A stretch of 36,770 bases of DNA. Source: Nitrosopumilaceae archaeon (GTDB taxonomy: Archaea; Thermoproteota; Nitrososphaeria; Nitrososphaerales; Nitrosopumilaceae). Position numbers and translations under genes: made by a program. The stretch is taken from assembly GCA_022823825.1 (NCBI GenBank), contig JAJEHG010000052.1, positions 1 through 36,770 on the forward strand, read 5' to 3'. Shown piece after piece: positions 1 to 11,383 of this stretch. Under the pieces are notes generated by a model. That model was given only the letters and a program-made list of their open reading frames with translations, made no database searches and had not been told where the DNA came from. The number at the start of each line of letters is the position of its first letter. The first letter of the stretch is position 1.

Positions 1-3
1 ACG

Positions 4-67
4 TCGGGGGACGGGGCGGTACGCTGACAGGGCGGCGCGCCCGCGCATGCCGCGCGCCGTCCCCCGA
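4..67. repeat. Inverted repeat / large hairpin at left edge
   Basis: An 11-bp perfect inverted repeat (4-14 TCGGGGGACGG with 57-67) encloses a second GC-rich arm pair (34-40 with 52-58) that shares its last two bases with the outer stem. It lies upstream of egtD and could be the 3' end structure of a gene outside the window or a structured RNA. No T-run follows. Confidence 0.45.
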
Positions 68-172
68 TAACCAAGGGAACCGTACTGCGGCCGGGTCGCT
101 GCCACCCGTGCCTAGGCCCGAATTTGACCTGAGCTTATACGACCCGCCGGCGCCGTACCGCCTCAAAAGGCA

Positions 173-180
173 TTTATGAG
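173..180 (+). promoter_or_regulatory. TATA-like box of egtD
   Basis: TTTATGAG ends 21 nt before the TTG at 202, the spacing expected for a leaderless archaeal transcript. A second TATA-like element (CTTATAC, 134-140) lies further upstream, so the assignment is not unique. Confidence 0.4.
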
Positions 181-201
181 AATGCATGATCCCGTCTAAA
201 A

Positions 202-1380
202 TTGGCAGAAGCCCGGCAAAAGGAGGCTGACCGCTACAGCCTCCACATGCTCCGCCCGCAGTACAAGATGTTTGAGGTTGACTCCCGGCTGAGGTACTTC
301 AAGCCACACGCGTCAAAAGTCGAAAGGACGTTTGCCGAGGAGATATCCGGCAGCCTTGACAGGGGAAGCGGCTCCAGGTTCATAGATCCAAAGTTCTTTT
401 ACGACGAGGTCGGCTCTGTGCTCTTCGAGGAGATCTGCTCCGTCCCAGAATATTACCTGACCCGTACTGAGATAGCGCTCTTGGAGAAGATCGCAGACGA
501 GGTTGGCGCCCTTGTTGCCGCGGACGCGCCTGGCGTCCCCGGTGACTGTGCTGTTCGTGGTGGTGATGATGGCGACGACGGAGCCGTCGCGGCTGCCGCC
601 GGCAACGCCGCCCGGGCTGGTGGTAAGGACGGCGGACGCCTCAGGCTGGTGGAGCTGGGCAGCGGCTCCTCCGTAAAGACCCGGATAATACTTGACGCGC
701 TGCACCGCGTCCAGAACGCCACGGAGTACTTTCCAATCGACATATCTGACATCCTGACCCAGAGTTCCGAGCAGCTTCTCACGGACTATCCAAAGCTCAG
801 CATAACGGGAATAATAGACACCTATGAGGGCGGGCTGGAGTTCCTAAAAGAGTACGGCTGCGGGAGAAGCCTGATAATGTTCTTGGGCTCCAGCTATGGA
901 AACCTAGCTCCCGGCGACGGGGCGGTGTTCCTGGAACGCGTACGCTCTGCCATGAAGCCCGGCGACCTCTTCCTCATGGGTGTTGACATGGCAAAGGATC
1001 GTAGGGTGCTGGAATCCGCATACAACGACTCTGCGGGAGTGACGTCTCGGTTCAACCTCAACGTACTGTCGCGAATCAACTCGGAGCTTGACGCTGACTT
1101 TGATCTTGACAACTTTGCCCACCGTGCACACTATAATTCGTCAGAACATCGCATGGAGATGCACTTGGAGTCGCTGTGCGAGCAGACGGTGACGGTCTCA
1201 AAGCCCGGGTTCGAACTGCGCCTCGGGCGCGGCGAGCTCATACACACTGAAAACTCGTACAAGTACGAGCCCGGGCAGGTCCGTAGCATGGTTGACTCGG
1301 CCGGATTCCGGACGGTGAGGCAGTGGACGGACCCGGACGGCTACTTTATGCTGGTGCTTGCAGAGGCGCCCCCGCTGTGA
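202..1380 (+). CDS. egtD: L-histidine N-alpha-methyltransferase (EgtD)
   Basis: This is a SAM-dependent methyltransferase that trimethylates histidine to hercynine, the first step of ergothioneine synthesis. The 392-residue protein has the family N-terminus (RFIDPKFFYDE near residues 59-69), a SAM motif (LVELGSGSS, 149-157), GSSYGN, and the C-terminal HTENSYKY block that carries the Glu and Ser used for histidine binding in this family. The start is a TTG supported by an upstream TATA-like box. Residues about 107-145 are a Gly/Asp/Ala-rich low-complexity insert just before the SAM motif; EgtD enzymes are usually nearer 320 residues. It converges on egtB, the next enzyme of the pathway, with 148 nt between the stops. 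The family call is firm; activity despite the insert is inferred. Confidence 0.9.
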   Translation: MAEARQKEADRYSLHMLRPQYKMFEVDSRLRYFKPHASKVERTFAEEISGSLDRGSGSRFIDPKFFYDEVGSVLFEEICSVPEYYLTRTEIALLEKIADEVGALVAADAPGVPGDCAVRGGDDGDDGAVAAAAGNAARAGGKDGGRLRLVELGSGSSVKTRIILDALHRVQNATEYFPIDISDILTQSSEQLLTDYPKLSITGIIDTYEGGLEFLKEYGCGRSLIMFLGSSYGNLAPGDGAVFLERVRSAMKPGDLFLMGVDMAKDRRVLESAYNDSAGVTSRFNLNVLSRINSELDADFDLDNFAHRAHYNSSEHRMEMHLESLCEQTVTVSKPGFELRLGRGELIHTENSYKYEPGQVRSMVDSAGFRTVRQWTDPDGYFMLVLAEAPPL

Positions 1381-1528
1381 CGGCGAACGCGTTCCGGGCT
1401 GATGGTGCGGACGCGCGTACGCCCACGGCTACAGGCGCAGCCCCCGCCGTCCCGGGCGCCTGCCTGCCATTGTGCTGAAACGCGCATGCGCGAAGCGGAG
1501 CGCGCCGTTCGCCTCTGCAGGAAGGGCG

Positions 1529-2995
<1,467 letters not shown>

Positions 2996-3067
2996 GCTGC
3001 GGTCGTATTTTCCACTGTTGCCGCCTTGTAACCCTGCGGCTCCGTCCGGCGATGCACTCGCCGCGCC

Positions 3068-4566
<1,499 letters not shown>

Positions 4567-4777
4567 TTGTGACGGGTGGCGCTGATAAGCTAATTAGCCT
4601 TCGCATCGGAATGAGTCTCGGAGCACGTATGCGCCCGCCCCCGGTCTCATTCTGGGATGAGGGGGCCGGTGGTTCTTTGGCCGCCCGCCCCGAGTCTTGC
4701 CAATCTGTGTGATTCTGGCTCTGCCGCACGCCCGTCACGAGCTGCGCCCGCCGTCAGGTTCATCTGCGTGCAATTGT

Positions 4778-5077
4778 CTATGATCCGTTGCCCGTAAGCG
4801 GGTCGCCCTTGCAGAGCACCTGTCCAGTCACCCTGCTCTGGAAGTTGTCACACACGAAACACTGGACGAACTGCACCTCCTTTTCCATGACGGGGCATAC
4901 GACGTACTCTTGCTTCATCCTCTTTAGCATCTTGGGACTGACGCCCTTTATCTTCAGCTTGCCCTTTTCATCCATCATTCCGGACTCCATCAGCTCCGAC
5001 TTTGCCTCCTTGCTGAGCTTTTGCTTTTCGTCGTTCAGTATTATGTCCACCTCGTACTTGTGGTCAAGTTCGTTCAT
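4778..5077 (-). CDS. Small Cys-rich protein, possibly metal-binding
   Basis: A 99-residue soluble protein with a charged N-terminal half and a C-terminal block carrying four cysteines (VVCPVM, QCFVCDNF, QVLCKGD). The spacing (C-x12-C-x2-C-x12-C) suggests a zinc or iron-sulfur site. I do not recognise a named family; the composition looks like a conserved thaumarchaeal protein. ATG at 5077 is preceded by a TATA-like GTTAAATG at 5100-5107, so it may have its own promoter although it follows the TusA-like gene by 83 nt on the same strand. Confidence 0.75.
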   Translation of the reverse strand: MNELDHKYEVDIILNDEKQKLSKEAKSELMESGMMDEKGKLKIKGVSPKMLKRMKQEYVVCPVMEKEVQFVQCFVCDNFQSRVTGQVLCKGDPLTGNGS

Positions 5078-5160
5078 GCCGCAACGCCTCCAAATCCATC
5101 ATTTAACGCTAACTCTGGGCTTCTCAATGCTGCTACGTTCTCGGCAACTGCCATGTCTGT

Positions 5161-5397
5161 TCACTTTGTCTTTTTTATCCTGATTGTGACGACGCTTCCG
5201 TCCTTTGAAACGCCAAGCAGGTCGTGTCCGCTTCTGGATGCCCACCTGGTAATGTCGTCTTCCGCTGCGGGATCATCTGCGGAGACCTGTAGGATCTGCC
5301 CGACTTGCATCTGCTCCATCCCTATCTTGACCTGAAAGACCGGCTCCGGACAGTAGAGCCCGACTGCATCGATTACCTTTTCGGCGGCGTCTGACAT
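5161..5397 (-). CDS. TusA-family sulfur carrier protein
   Basis: A 78-residue protein with the SirA/TusA signature: after a short lead it reads AVGLYCPEPVFQVK, whose Cys-Pro-x-Pro cysteine carries persulfide sulfur in characterised TusA proteins, followed by the beta-strand region (VGQILQVSADDPAAEDDI) and a C-terminal strand. TusA proteins relay sulfur to tRNA thiolation, molybdenum cofactor or sulfur oxidation partners; which partner applies here cannot be seen. The ATG at 5397 is chosen over longer in-frame starts because it begins just before the fold and has a TATA-like TTTTATTA at 5421-5428, 23 nt upstream. Confidence 0.88.
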   Translation of the reverse strand: MSDAAEKVIDAVGLYCPEPVFQVKIGMEQMQVGQILQVSADDPAAEDDITRWASRSGHDLLGVSKDGSVVTIRIKKTK

Positions 5398-5420
5398 ACA
5401 GCGGCAGTGGCGGGGCGTCA

Positions 5421-5428
5421 TAATAAAA
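5421..5428 (-). promoter_or_regulatory. TATA-like box of the tusA-like gene
   Basis: TTTTATTA on the - strand ends 23 nt before the ATG at 5397, consistent with a leaderless mRNA. Confidence 0.5.
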
Positions 5429-5611
5429 GCTGTGGGTTTGTCGCCGCAGGCGCGCGGGGCCGGCGCCTGCATGATCCTGGATTCGGGCCGCGCCGCACAT
5501 TTTTTGTTCCCTCCCCCTCCATTCCTCCTAACGCTTCTTGGCTGCCGACTCTTATGCCGCCTGAATGGAGTCGGCGACATGTTATTTTACCTGCGCGCCG
5601 CACGTGGTGCC

Positions 5612-6376
5612 ATGGAGGTGATCCCGGTCTTTGTGGACGCGGAGATAACGGCATGCGACAATCTTGGAGAGATCATAGCGCGCTCTGCAGACATATGCGA
5701 CGGAGACGTCGTGGTGGTTGCGCAAAAGGCCGCCTCAAAGAGGGAGGGGCGCATCGTGCGACTCTCTGACGTCAAACCCTCCATGCTGGCGGAGGGAATC
5801 GCGTCCCAGTACGGCAAGGACCCGCGCCTCGTGGAACTGATACTCTCCGAGTCGTCCGATATAGTGCGCATGCGCGACGGCATCATTATAGTCCGGACGC
5901 ATTCCGGGCTGGTGTGCGCAAATGCCGGCATCGACGAGAGCAACGTGCGGCGGGGGCACGCAACGCTGCTGCCCGTCGATCCCGACGCGTCTGCGCGAAA
6001 ACTGCAGTCTGAAATATGCGCCTCCTCCTCAAAGCGCGTATGCGTGATACTGTCTGACACGTTTGGCCGCCCGCTGCGAATGGGGCAGACTGACTGCGCC
6101 ATAGGAGTGGCGGGATTGCTGCCGCTCACCAGCTATGCCGGGCGGCGCGATACGTTTGGCAGGGCCCTGCGCGTCACCGAGATTGCAACTGCCGATGAAA
6201 TTGCCGCAGCCGCCGAACTTGTAATGCAAAAGACCGCCCGGTGCCCCGCTGCCATTGTACGGGGATGTGACCCGTCGCACGTAATGCGCGCGGGGGCAGG
6301 CCGAGACGGGGACGACGCGGAGCGCAGCGGGGCCGCGCTGCTGCAGAGGCCGAGCGCAGACGATCTCTTTTCATAA
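5612..6376 (+). CDS. cofE: Coenzyme F420-0:L-glutamate ligase (CofE)
   Basis: CofE adds glutamate residues to F420-0 using GTP to make F420-1 and F420-2. The 254-residue protein shows the family N-terminus (MEVIPVF), DGDVVVVAQKAASK, the THSGLVCANAGID segment, SDTFGRPLRMGQTD and the C-terminal end PSADDLFS. I chose the ATG at 5612 because the family fold begins at MEVIP; an in-frame ATG at 5579 would add eleven residues. Near the C-terminus a short low-complexity stretch (GAGRDGDDAERSG) interrupts the region before the conserved tail. It lies divergent to the TusA-like gene. Confidence 0.92.
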   Translation: MEVIPVFVDAEITACDNLGEIIARSADICDGDVVVVAQKAASKREGRIVRLSDVKPSMLAEGIASQYGKDPRLVELILSESSDIVRMRDGIIIVRTHSGLVCANAGIDESNVRRGHATLLPVDPDASARKLQSEICASSSKRVCVILSDTFGRPLRMGQTDCAIGVAGLLPLTSYAGRRDTFGRALRVTEIATADEIAAAAELVMQKTARCPAAIVRGCDPSHVMRAGAGRDGDDAERSGAALLQRPSADDLFS

Positions 6377-6509
6377 CTTGCTCGCGCCTGACATCGTTGT
6401 ACGTGGTGCCACTGTCGTTGCCGCCTTGCGGCCGTGTCTCCTTGCGCCACCCTCTGCAGCCCGACACTCCTGCACCCCGTGCACGCGCCGCCCGACGCCT
6501 TCAATAGGA

Positions 6510-6517
6510 TTATAATC
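6510..6517 (+). promoter_or_regulatory. TATA box of PHP gene
   Basis: TTATAATC within GGATTATAATCC ends 24 nt before the ATG at 6542, the expected position for a leaderless transcript, and supports that start over the longer frame. Confidence 0.6.
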
Positions 6518-6541
6518 CGACGCGGCACGCTTCTTCTCATC

Positions 6542-7456
6542 ATGTCTCTCAAGGCTGAACTCCACTGCCACAACTCTTTTTCCAACTTTCACTTGGGCTC
6601 AGGCGAGCCCCCGTACGACTGTGACGTGTCCATACGCGACCAGCTTGAACGCGCGCGGGCGCTCGGACTTGATGCCATATTTGTCACAAACCACAACACG
6701 CTTGATGGGTATGAGCAGATGCTCCGGTACAGGAACGACCATGAGAAGTTTGCAGGCATGCAGGTTCATCCTGCCGAGGAGATAACCACTGACAGGGGCG
6801 CCCACGTCCTTGCGTACGGCATACGGGAGGCCATACCGCCCGGAACCCCACTTGAGGAGATAGTCGAGTCCGTAAGGGAGCAGGGCGGGGTCTCGTCGGC
6901 CCCGCACCCGTTCAGCCTGCTTGACGCGCTGCGGGACGACGCGGCCCGCTGTGACATGGTCGAGGTGTTCAACAGCAACAACGTAGACGTCCTGTCAAAT
7001 GCAAGGGCCGCTCAGTTCGCGGCCGAGAAGAACATGGTGCCCGTGGCCGGCAGCGACTCGCACGTCCTGTCGACTCTTGGAAGGTGCGTGAACATAATCG
7101 ACTCTGAGAACGCGCTTGACGACATACTGCACGCGCTAAGGCGGGGCCGCACGCAGATATACCAGGCCGGATACGCGATGCGGGACGAGACGCTTGACCA
7201 CCTGCGGTACAAGCTGAACAACTCGCGCGAATACGTCATGGAATACATGTCAGAGCACTATCCGCACGCAAAGTGGTTCCTGCGACTGCTGCTCCGGATG
7301 TACGACCTTGACCAGGACAGTCGCATGTGGGGGCTGATATACAGGCTGTGCGTCTGCGCAATGAGGCGCATATCGCGCAAGGTCAACTTTGAGGGACTCG
7401 ACCCGCAGTTCATGAAGCAGCGGAACCTTGGCACCATGTTCTACAAGGCCCTGTAA
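6542..7456 (+). CDS. PHP-domain metal-dependent phosphoesterase
   Basis: A 304-residue PHP-superfamily hydrolase, related to the TrpH/YciV group that acts on nucleotides or small phosphates with a di- or trinuclear metal site. PHP motifs are visible: ELHCHNSFS (residues 6-14), FVTNHNTLDGY, the APHPF segment, VEVFNSNN and AGSDSH. The C-terminal 90 residues, rich in Arg and aromatic residues (YMSEHYPHAKWFLRLLLRMY), fall outside the PHP core and are not a domain I recognise. The substrate is unknown. The start is fixed by the TATA box and by the motif lying six residues in. Its 3' end converges on serB, 58 nt away. Confidence 0.85.
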   Translation: MSLKAELHCHNSFSNFHLGSGEPPYDCDVSIRDQLERARALGLDAIFVTNHNTLDGYEQMLRYRNDHEKFAGMQVHPAEEITTDRGAHVLAYGIREAIPPGTPLEEIVESVREQGGVSSAPHPFSLLDALRDDAARCDMVEVFNSNNVDVLSNARAAQFAAEKNMVPVAGSDSHVLSTLGRCVNIIDSENALDDILHALRRGRTQIYQAGYAMRDETLDHLRYKLNNSREYVMEYMSEHYPHAKWFLRLLLRMYDLDQDSRMWGLIYRLCVCAMRRISRKVNFEGLDPQFMKQRNLGTMFYKAL

Positions 7457-7514
7457 TGCTGTTGCTGCCGGGGCTTCTTCCCACCCCCGCCTGCACGCGC
7501 CCCCCGTACTGCAC

Positions 7515-8195
7515 TTACTTTTGCCGCATGACCGGCCTGTGCGCCCCGACCTTCTGCACTGGAAGCTCCTTTATCTTGTAGTGCTGCTTTATGATGTCCA
7601 GTATTCCCCTCAGATCCTTTATCTCAAGCGTGGCCGTGGCCTTGTCCTTTACCATGTCGTGGGCCCTGTATGCTATGCCAAGCCCGCATATGTCAAAGAG
7701 CTTTATGTCGTTTGCGCCGTCCACCACGCATACGATGTCCTCCTTGCGCTCGCCCCATTCTGCAATCTTGATTCTGGCCGACTTTGACTTGTCTGCATCC
7801 ACGTTCACCCTGACGCCGTCCAGCTTGCCGTCTGAGAATATGAGCTCGTTTGAGAATATGTAGTCGAGGCCCAGCTCCTTCTGAAGTCTGTCCATCATTA
7901 TCGTAAATCCGCCTGACACGGCCATGAGCCTCCAGCCTGCCGCCTTGAGCGCCCTGCACGCCTCCTTTGCCCCCGTCATAATGGGAAGCGACTCTGCAAG
8001 CTCTCTGCACGTGCGTTCGTCTATCCCCCTCAGGGCGTCAATCCTGGTCCTGAGGCCCTGCTCCCAGTCTATCTTGCCCTGGATTCCCTGTTTTGTAATC
8101 TCCCAGATCTCTTTCTCCTTGTTTATCTTTTCTGCCAGGATGGGCAGGTACTCCTCGTCATACAGCACCCCCTCCACGTCAAAAATTACCAGCAA
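7515..8195 (-). CDS. serB: HAD-family phosphoserine phosphatase-like protein
   Basis: A 226-residue HAD phosphatase of the SerB type, which would release serine from O-phosphoserine. Motif I is FDVEGV (residues 5-10), motif II is AVSGG with Ser94, motif III a Lys at 136-138, motif IV DGAND (159-163). The cap region follows motif I. The second acidic residue of motif I is Glu instead of the usual Asp of DxD, so the general acid is changed; substrate identity is therefore less certain than the fold. The start at 8195 is TTG. It is divergent from the small gene at 8276 across a shared AT-rich promoter region. Confidence 0.8.
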   Translation of the reverse strand: MLVIFDVEGVLYDEEYLPILAEKINKEKEIWEITKQGIQGKIDWEQGLRTRIDALRGIDERTCRELAESLPIMTGAKEACRALKAAGWRLMAVSGGFTIMMDRLQKELGLDYIFSNELIFSDGKLDGVRVNVDADKSKSARIKIAEWGERKEDIVCVVDGANDIKLFDICGLGIAYRAHDMVKDKATATLEIKDLRGILDIIKQHYKIKELPVQKVGAHRPVMRQK

Positions 8196-8225
8196 TTGGC
8201 TTCTGGCCTGAGCAAAGTTGCTAAT

Positions 8226-8233
8226 TATATAAA
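8226..8233. promoter_or_regulatory. Shared TATA region between serB and the 8276 gene
   Basis: TTATATAA inside AATTATATAAAATT is nearly symmetric and lies between two divergent genes, so it may serve both directions. For the + gene it predicts a leader of about 20 nt containing AAGGT a few bases before the ATG. Confidence 0.5.
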
Positions 8234-8275
8234 ATTTCGCCCGGCTCTGTGGTTTTTGTTGGTTTCAAGGTAGAC

Positions 8276-8539
8276 ATGTGGGACAAGATGAAGATCACAA
8301 AGGAAGAGTCTGAGAACGGGCCGAACGCGACGAATGCAAAGCCGCTTGACCTGTTCTGGCAGGGCGTCGGGGCGGAGGCGATCCGCACCGTCTGCACGCG
8401 CATGCTACAGCGCATCCTGTGCGACATACCGGAGGACGTGCTAGAGGGCACATTTGAGCAGAGGGCCGCCCAGTTCGTGCGTCTGGGCGCCCCCTCTTTG
8501 GATGCAGGCTCTGCCTCTTGCTGCTGCTGCTGCTCATAG
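8276..8539 (+). CDS. Small protein of unknown function with poly-Cys tail
   Basis: An 87-residue soluble protein. The ATG at 8276 is preceded by AAGGT and by a clear TATA box. The body (LDLFWQGVGAEAIRTVC, DIPEDVLEGTFEQRAAQFVRLGAP) looks like a structured helical protein, so I treat it as real. The last residues are five Cys and a Ser encoded by a TGC microsatellite (8519-8533) directly before the stop, which looks like an expansion appended to a normal C-terminus. I do not recognise a family. An upstream in-frame GTG at 8249 is less likely since it would precede the predicted transcription start. Confidence 0.7.
   Translation: MWDKMKITKEESENGPNATNAKPLDLFWQGVGAEAIRTVCTRMLQRILCDIPEDVLEGTFEQRAAQFVRLGAPSLDAGSASCCCCCS
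8519..8533. repeat. (TGC)5 microsatellite at gene 3' end
   Basis: Five TGC codons immediately before the TCA TAG end of the 8276 gene, encoding five cysteines. Confidence 0.85.
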
Positions 8540-8658
8540 TATCTGCGCGTTTGCCGGTAGTCCGCATCACCCTTGAGATGTGCCCCTCTGTTCGTCTGGT
8601 ATCTGTCCGACGCGGAGCATGTCCGGTACCCGATCAGATGCGACGGATCGAATTCCTA

Positions 8659-9690
8659 CTAGCCCTGCTTGTTCTTGAGCAAGCGGTTATTTACAAAGAA
8701 TGCAATGCCCGCGGCCGCTGCCAGGCCCGCCATGCCGTACATTATGAATGTTGGAAAATCGTTGGTTGGCGGGGCTTCCGGCGGGGCCGGCGTGACGCCC
8801 GCGATCTCAACGCCCTCGAGCGTGTCTATAACTCCAAACCCTACGATGGTAAGGATTCCCTGGGCTGGAGCCTGGACACTCCTTATCATGTATTCACGAT
8901 CCGCCACTATGACCTCCTCCTCCACAATCTCGACCTGTCGTTCCTCCCTGAGGATACTCTCATCCATCATCACCCAGGAGGATAATACGCATACGTATAC
9001 GGAAGAGCTGAAACTATGCGCATCTGTATTACAGTTGGTAGGATCGAATAGAAAGATCCACTTCTCAAGTGGCTTCTCAAGCACAGCGTCGGCGTTGATC
9101 AGATATGCGTCTAATATGCGATCGATCGCGGTGTCGGATATCACGCCGGCCGTGACAGGTGCGCTCGCCTCGACAAACGCAAACGGATCGTTGATTTCAT
9201 GTTCACCCATAGTCACGCCGCCGTCGACCGACAGTCCCCTCCATCCAAGGTCGACCAGCGTTTTCTGCGCGTACTTTGTAATGTTGTAGTCTGTTATGTG
9301 GCCATCCAGTATGATCTTGTAGTCGATGGTCGCACTGTCCTGGCTTCCTGAAAGGCCGAACGAGTAGGACACATTCATGTCCGAGATGCGCGCCTGGCTG
9401 CCGCTCGATACTATGCGCTCGTTGAGTCGTTCTATCAGGGCCTGTACATCCGGATGGCGGAAGTTGTATTCTTCGGAGACTGACGCATTCTGTCCGCGCA
9501 GCTCGTCTGCGATCATGCCGCCATCCGGGTACCATACGCTGTAGGTCTTCAGGTAAGTCACCTTGAACCGTGACTCTGTGTCGTACGGATTTATCGTCGC
9601 ATCCCACTGCACTGCCCATACATTGGCTCCCCCACCCACCGCAACCATCCCTGCAATCAGTCCCACGACAACTATGAGCCTCTTGCGCAT
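8659..9690 (-). CDS. Secreted, C-terminally membrane-anchored protein
   Basis: A 343-residue protein with a signal peptide (Arg/Lys start, hydrophobic stretch, cleavage probably after NVWA near residue 28), an ectodomain of about 280 residues and a C-terminal transmembrane helix (YGMAGLAAAAGIAFFVNN) followed by a basic cytoplasmic tail (RLLKNKQG). A Pro-rich spacer (TPAPPEAPPTNDFP) precedes the helix. The ectodomain contains potential N-glycosylation sites and only a few cysteines (a pair at CNTDAH and VCVLSSW). I do not recognise a family. The ATG at 9690 is chosen because it starts the signal peptide and has a TATA-like ATATTACC at 9711-9718, 20 nt upstream. Confidence 0.8.
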   Translation of the reverse strand: MRKRLIVVVGLIAGMVAVGGGANVWAVQWDATINPYDTESRFKVTYLKTYSVWYPDGGMIADELRGQNASVSEEYNFRHPDVQALIERLNERIVSSGSQARISDMNVSYSFGLSGSQDSATIDYKIILDGHITDYNITKYAQKTLVDLGWRGLSVDGGVTMGEHEINDPFAFVEASAPVTAGVISDTAIDRILDAYLINADAVLEKPLEKWIFLFDPTNCNTDAHSFSSSVYVCVLSSWVMMDESILREERQVEIVEEEVIVADREYMIRSVQAPAQGILTIVGFGVIDTLEGVEIAGVTPAPPEAPPTNDFPTFIMYGMAGLAAAAGIAFFVNNRLLKNKQG

Positions 9691-9856
9691 GCCCTGTATT
9701 TGATGTCGATGGTAATATGGGGCGCCATCACTGCCCGGAGTCTCACAAACTGCCCGGCTTTCGTGCCGTTGCATGTCACCTGAGCGTGGCCCGCATGGCG
9801 CGTCATACGCATGCCGTGGCATCTTGTCGTTGCGCAAACGGCGGGGCGTGCCGCGC

Positions 9857-10039
9857 TCACAGGTCCGACGCCCTTTCAAACTTTACGTCCGTATCGTCCC
9901 TGTCGAGTGCAAACCCGCAGTTGCGGCACCTCGTCCCATCAAACGTGTTTCTTTCTGCCAGCCTGCCTGACTTTGTGCGGTGCTGCGTGCAGCTCCTGGG
10001 GCACGTGCGGAGCCTCCCTTCCTGCGTCCCTGCCCCCAT
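9857..10039 (-). CDS. Small zinc-ribbon protein
   Basis: A 60-residue protein with two cysteine pairs (TCPRSCTQH and RCRNCGF) about 25 residues apart, the pattern of a zinc ribbon. A TATA-like GTAAAATA at 10061-10068 ends 21 nt before the ATG at 10039, favouring this start over an in-frame ATG at 10054. It sits downstream of trxB on the same strand. The target, nucleic acid or protein, cannot be told. Confidence 0.6.
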   Translation of the reverse strand: MGAGTQEGRLRTCPRSCTQHRTKSGRLAERNTFDGTRCRNCGFALDRDDTDVKFERASDL

Positions 10040-10120
10040 GCGTGCCGGACGCATGCGCTCTATTTTACTGCTGGCGCGCGGGGCCTGATCCGGAGCATTC
10101 CTGTGTGCGCCCGCGGCGCG

Positions 10121-11164
10121 TCACGCGCCGTCCTCGCCGCTGCTGAGGTACTCGTCTACGTCTAGCGCCGCCATGCAGCCAAACCCGGCCGCCGTGACGG
10201 CCTGCCTGTAAGACGCGTCGTGGACGTCCCCCGCGGCAAAGACGCCCTTGGCGCTTGTGCGCTGCCCGCCGCCTTTTAGCACCACGTACTTTTTGGCGTC
10301 AAGATCGACCTGCCCTTCGAACAGGTCCGTATTCGGCCTGTGCCCTATTGCCACAAAGAGGGCCCCCACGTCAAGCGTGTCCTCGGCGCCGGTCTTGAGG
10401 TTTCTTAGCACGATCTGCCTTACCTTTGCCTCGTCACCCCTTATGTCGGCCACCTCCGAGTCCCAGTGAAATACCATCTTTTCGTTTGCAAAGGCCCTGG
10501 CCTGCATGGCCTTGCTTGCGCGCAGCTCGTCCCTCCTGTGTATCAGGTGCACCTCCGTTCCGAACTTTGTCAGGAACGTCGCCTCCTCCATGGCCGCGTC
10601 TCCGCCCCCCACCACCGCAATGGGCTGCCCCCTGAAGAATGGCCCGTCGCACGTGGCGCAGTACGAGACGCCGCGCCCACCGAATGTCTGCTCGCCCTCG
10701 AGTCCCAGCTTTCTCGGAGTCGCGCCCGTGGCTATGATTACGGCCCGCGCCTCGTACTCTGCGCTACTTGTCAGCACCCTGAGGGGGCCGCCCCTAAAGT
10801 CCACGTTTGTGACCTCGTGGTCCAGTATGGTGGTCCCCATCCTAGCACACTGCTCGCGCATTTCGATCATCAGGTCGGGGCCCATTATGCCGGACTTGAA
10901 TCCGGGATAGTTCTCCACGTCCGTGGTGTTCACGAGCTGGCCGCCTGGCAGCACGCCTGAGAGTATGAGCGTGTCATAGTCGCCCCTGGAGCAGTATATC
11001 CCGGCCGTATACCCGGCAGGGCCTCCGCCGATTATAATCACGTCGTACGACGTCTTGTCCTTGGCAGGGCCCGCACCTGCGTCCGGCCTTCTTCCCGCTC
11101 CGTCCCCGCCGTCATCGGGGCCTCTGGCTTGCGTCTCCGCAGCAGCTTCTGCCCCTGCCATCAT
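10121..11164 (-). CDS. trxB: Thioredoxin-disulfide reductase
   Basis: A FAD-dependent enzyme that reduces thioredoxin with NADPH. The FAD motif (IIGGGPAGYTAG), the redox-active CATC (Cys169 and Cys172 from this start), the NADPH motif (GGGDAAMEEA), HRRDELRAS and the C-terminal FAD motif (GVFAAGDVHD) are all present, so it is expected to be active. About 37 residues of Gly/Asp/Ala/Arg-rich sequence precede the catalytic fold. A TATA-like TTTAAATT at 11187-11194 places the transcript start at the ATG at 11164; an ATG at 11182 would add six residues but lies almost on the TATA box. Confidence 0.93.
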   Translation of the reverse strand: MMAGAEAAAETQARGPDDGGDGAGRRPDAGAGPAKDKTSYDVIIIGGGPAGYTAGIYCSRGDYDTLILSGVLPGGQLVNTTDVENYPGFKSGIMGPDLMIEMREQCARMGTTILDHEVTNVDFRGGPLRVLTSSAEYEARAVIIATGATPRKLGLEGEQTFGGRGVSYCATCDGPFFRGQPIAVVGGGDAAMEEATFLTKFGTEVHLIHRRDELRASKAMQARAFANEKMVFHWDSEVADIRGDEAKVRQIVLRNLKTGAEDTLDVGALFVAIGHRPNTDLFEGQVDLDAKKYVVLKGGGQRTSAKGVFAAGDVHDASYRQAVTAAGFGCMAALDVDEYLSSGEDGA

Positions 11165-11186
11165 GTATGCAGTCCGCGCCATGACA

Positions 11187-11194
11187 AATTTAAA
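11187..11194 (-). promoter_or_regulatory. TATA box of trxB
   Basis: TTTAAATT on the - strand ends 22 nt before the ATG at 11164 and only 4 nt before the ATG at 11182, so it decides the start in favour of the inner codon. Confidence 0.55.
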
Positions 11195-11383
11195 GTCAGT
11201 GCTGGCGCGGCCCCCTCAGGCCGGCGCACCGCGGGCGCGCCAGGCGCTACTGTCGCGCGGACTGTCCCGTCGACGCGGTGGGCGCCGCCAAGTGGAAACC
11301 AAAACCGTAACAATACGTTTGAATACATGTCGAATCGGCATATTTTTATATTCGTACCTAATTGTACCGTTAAGGAAGGTACA

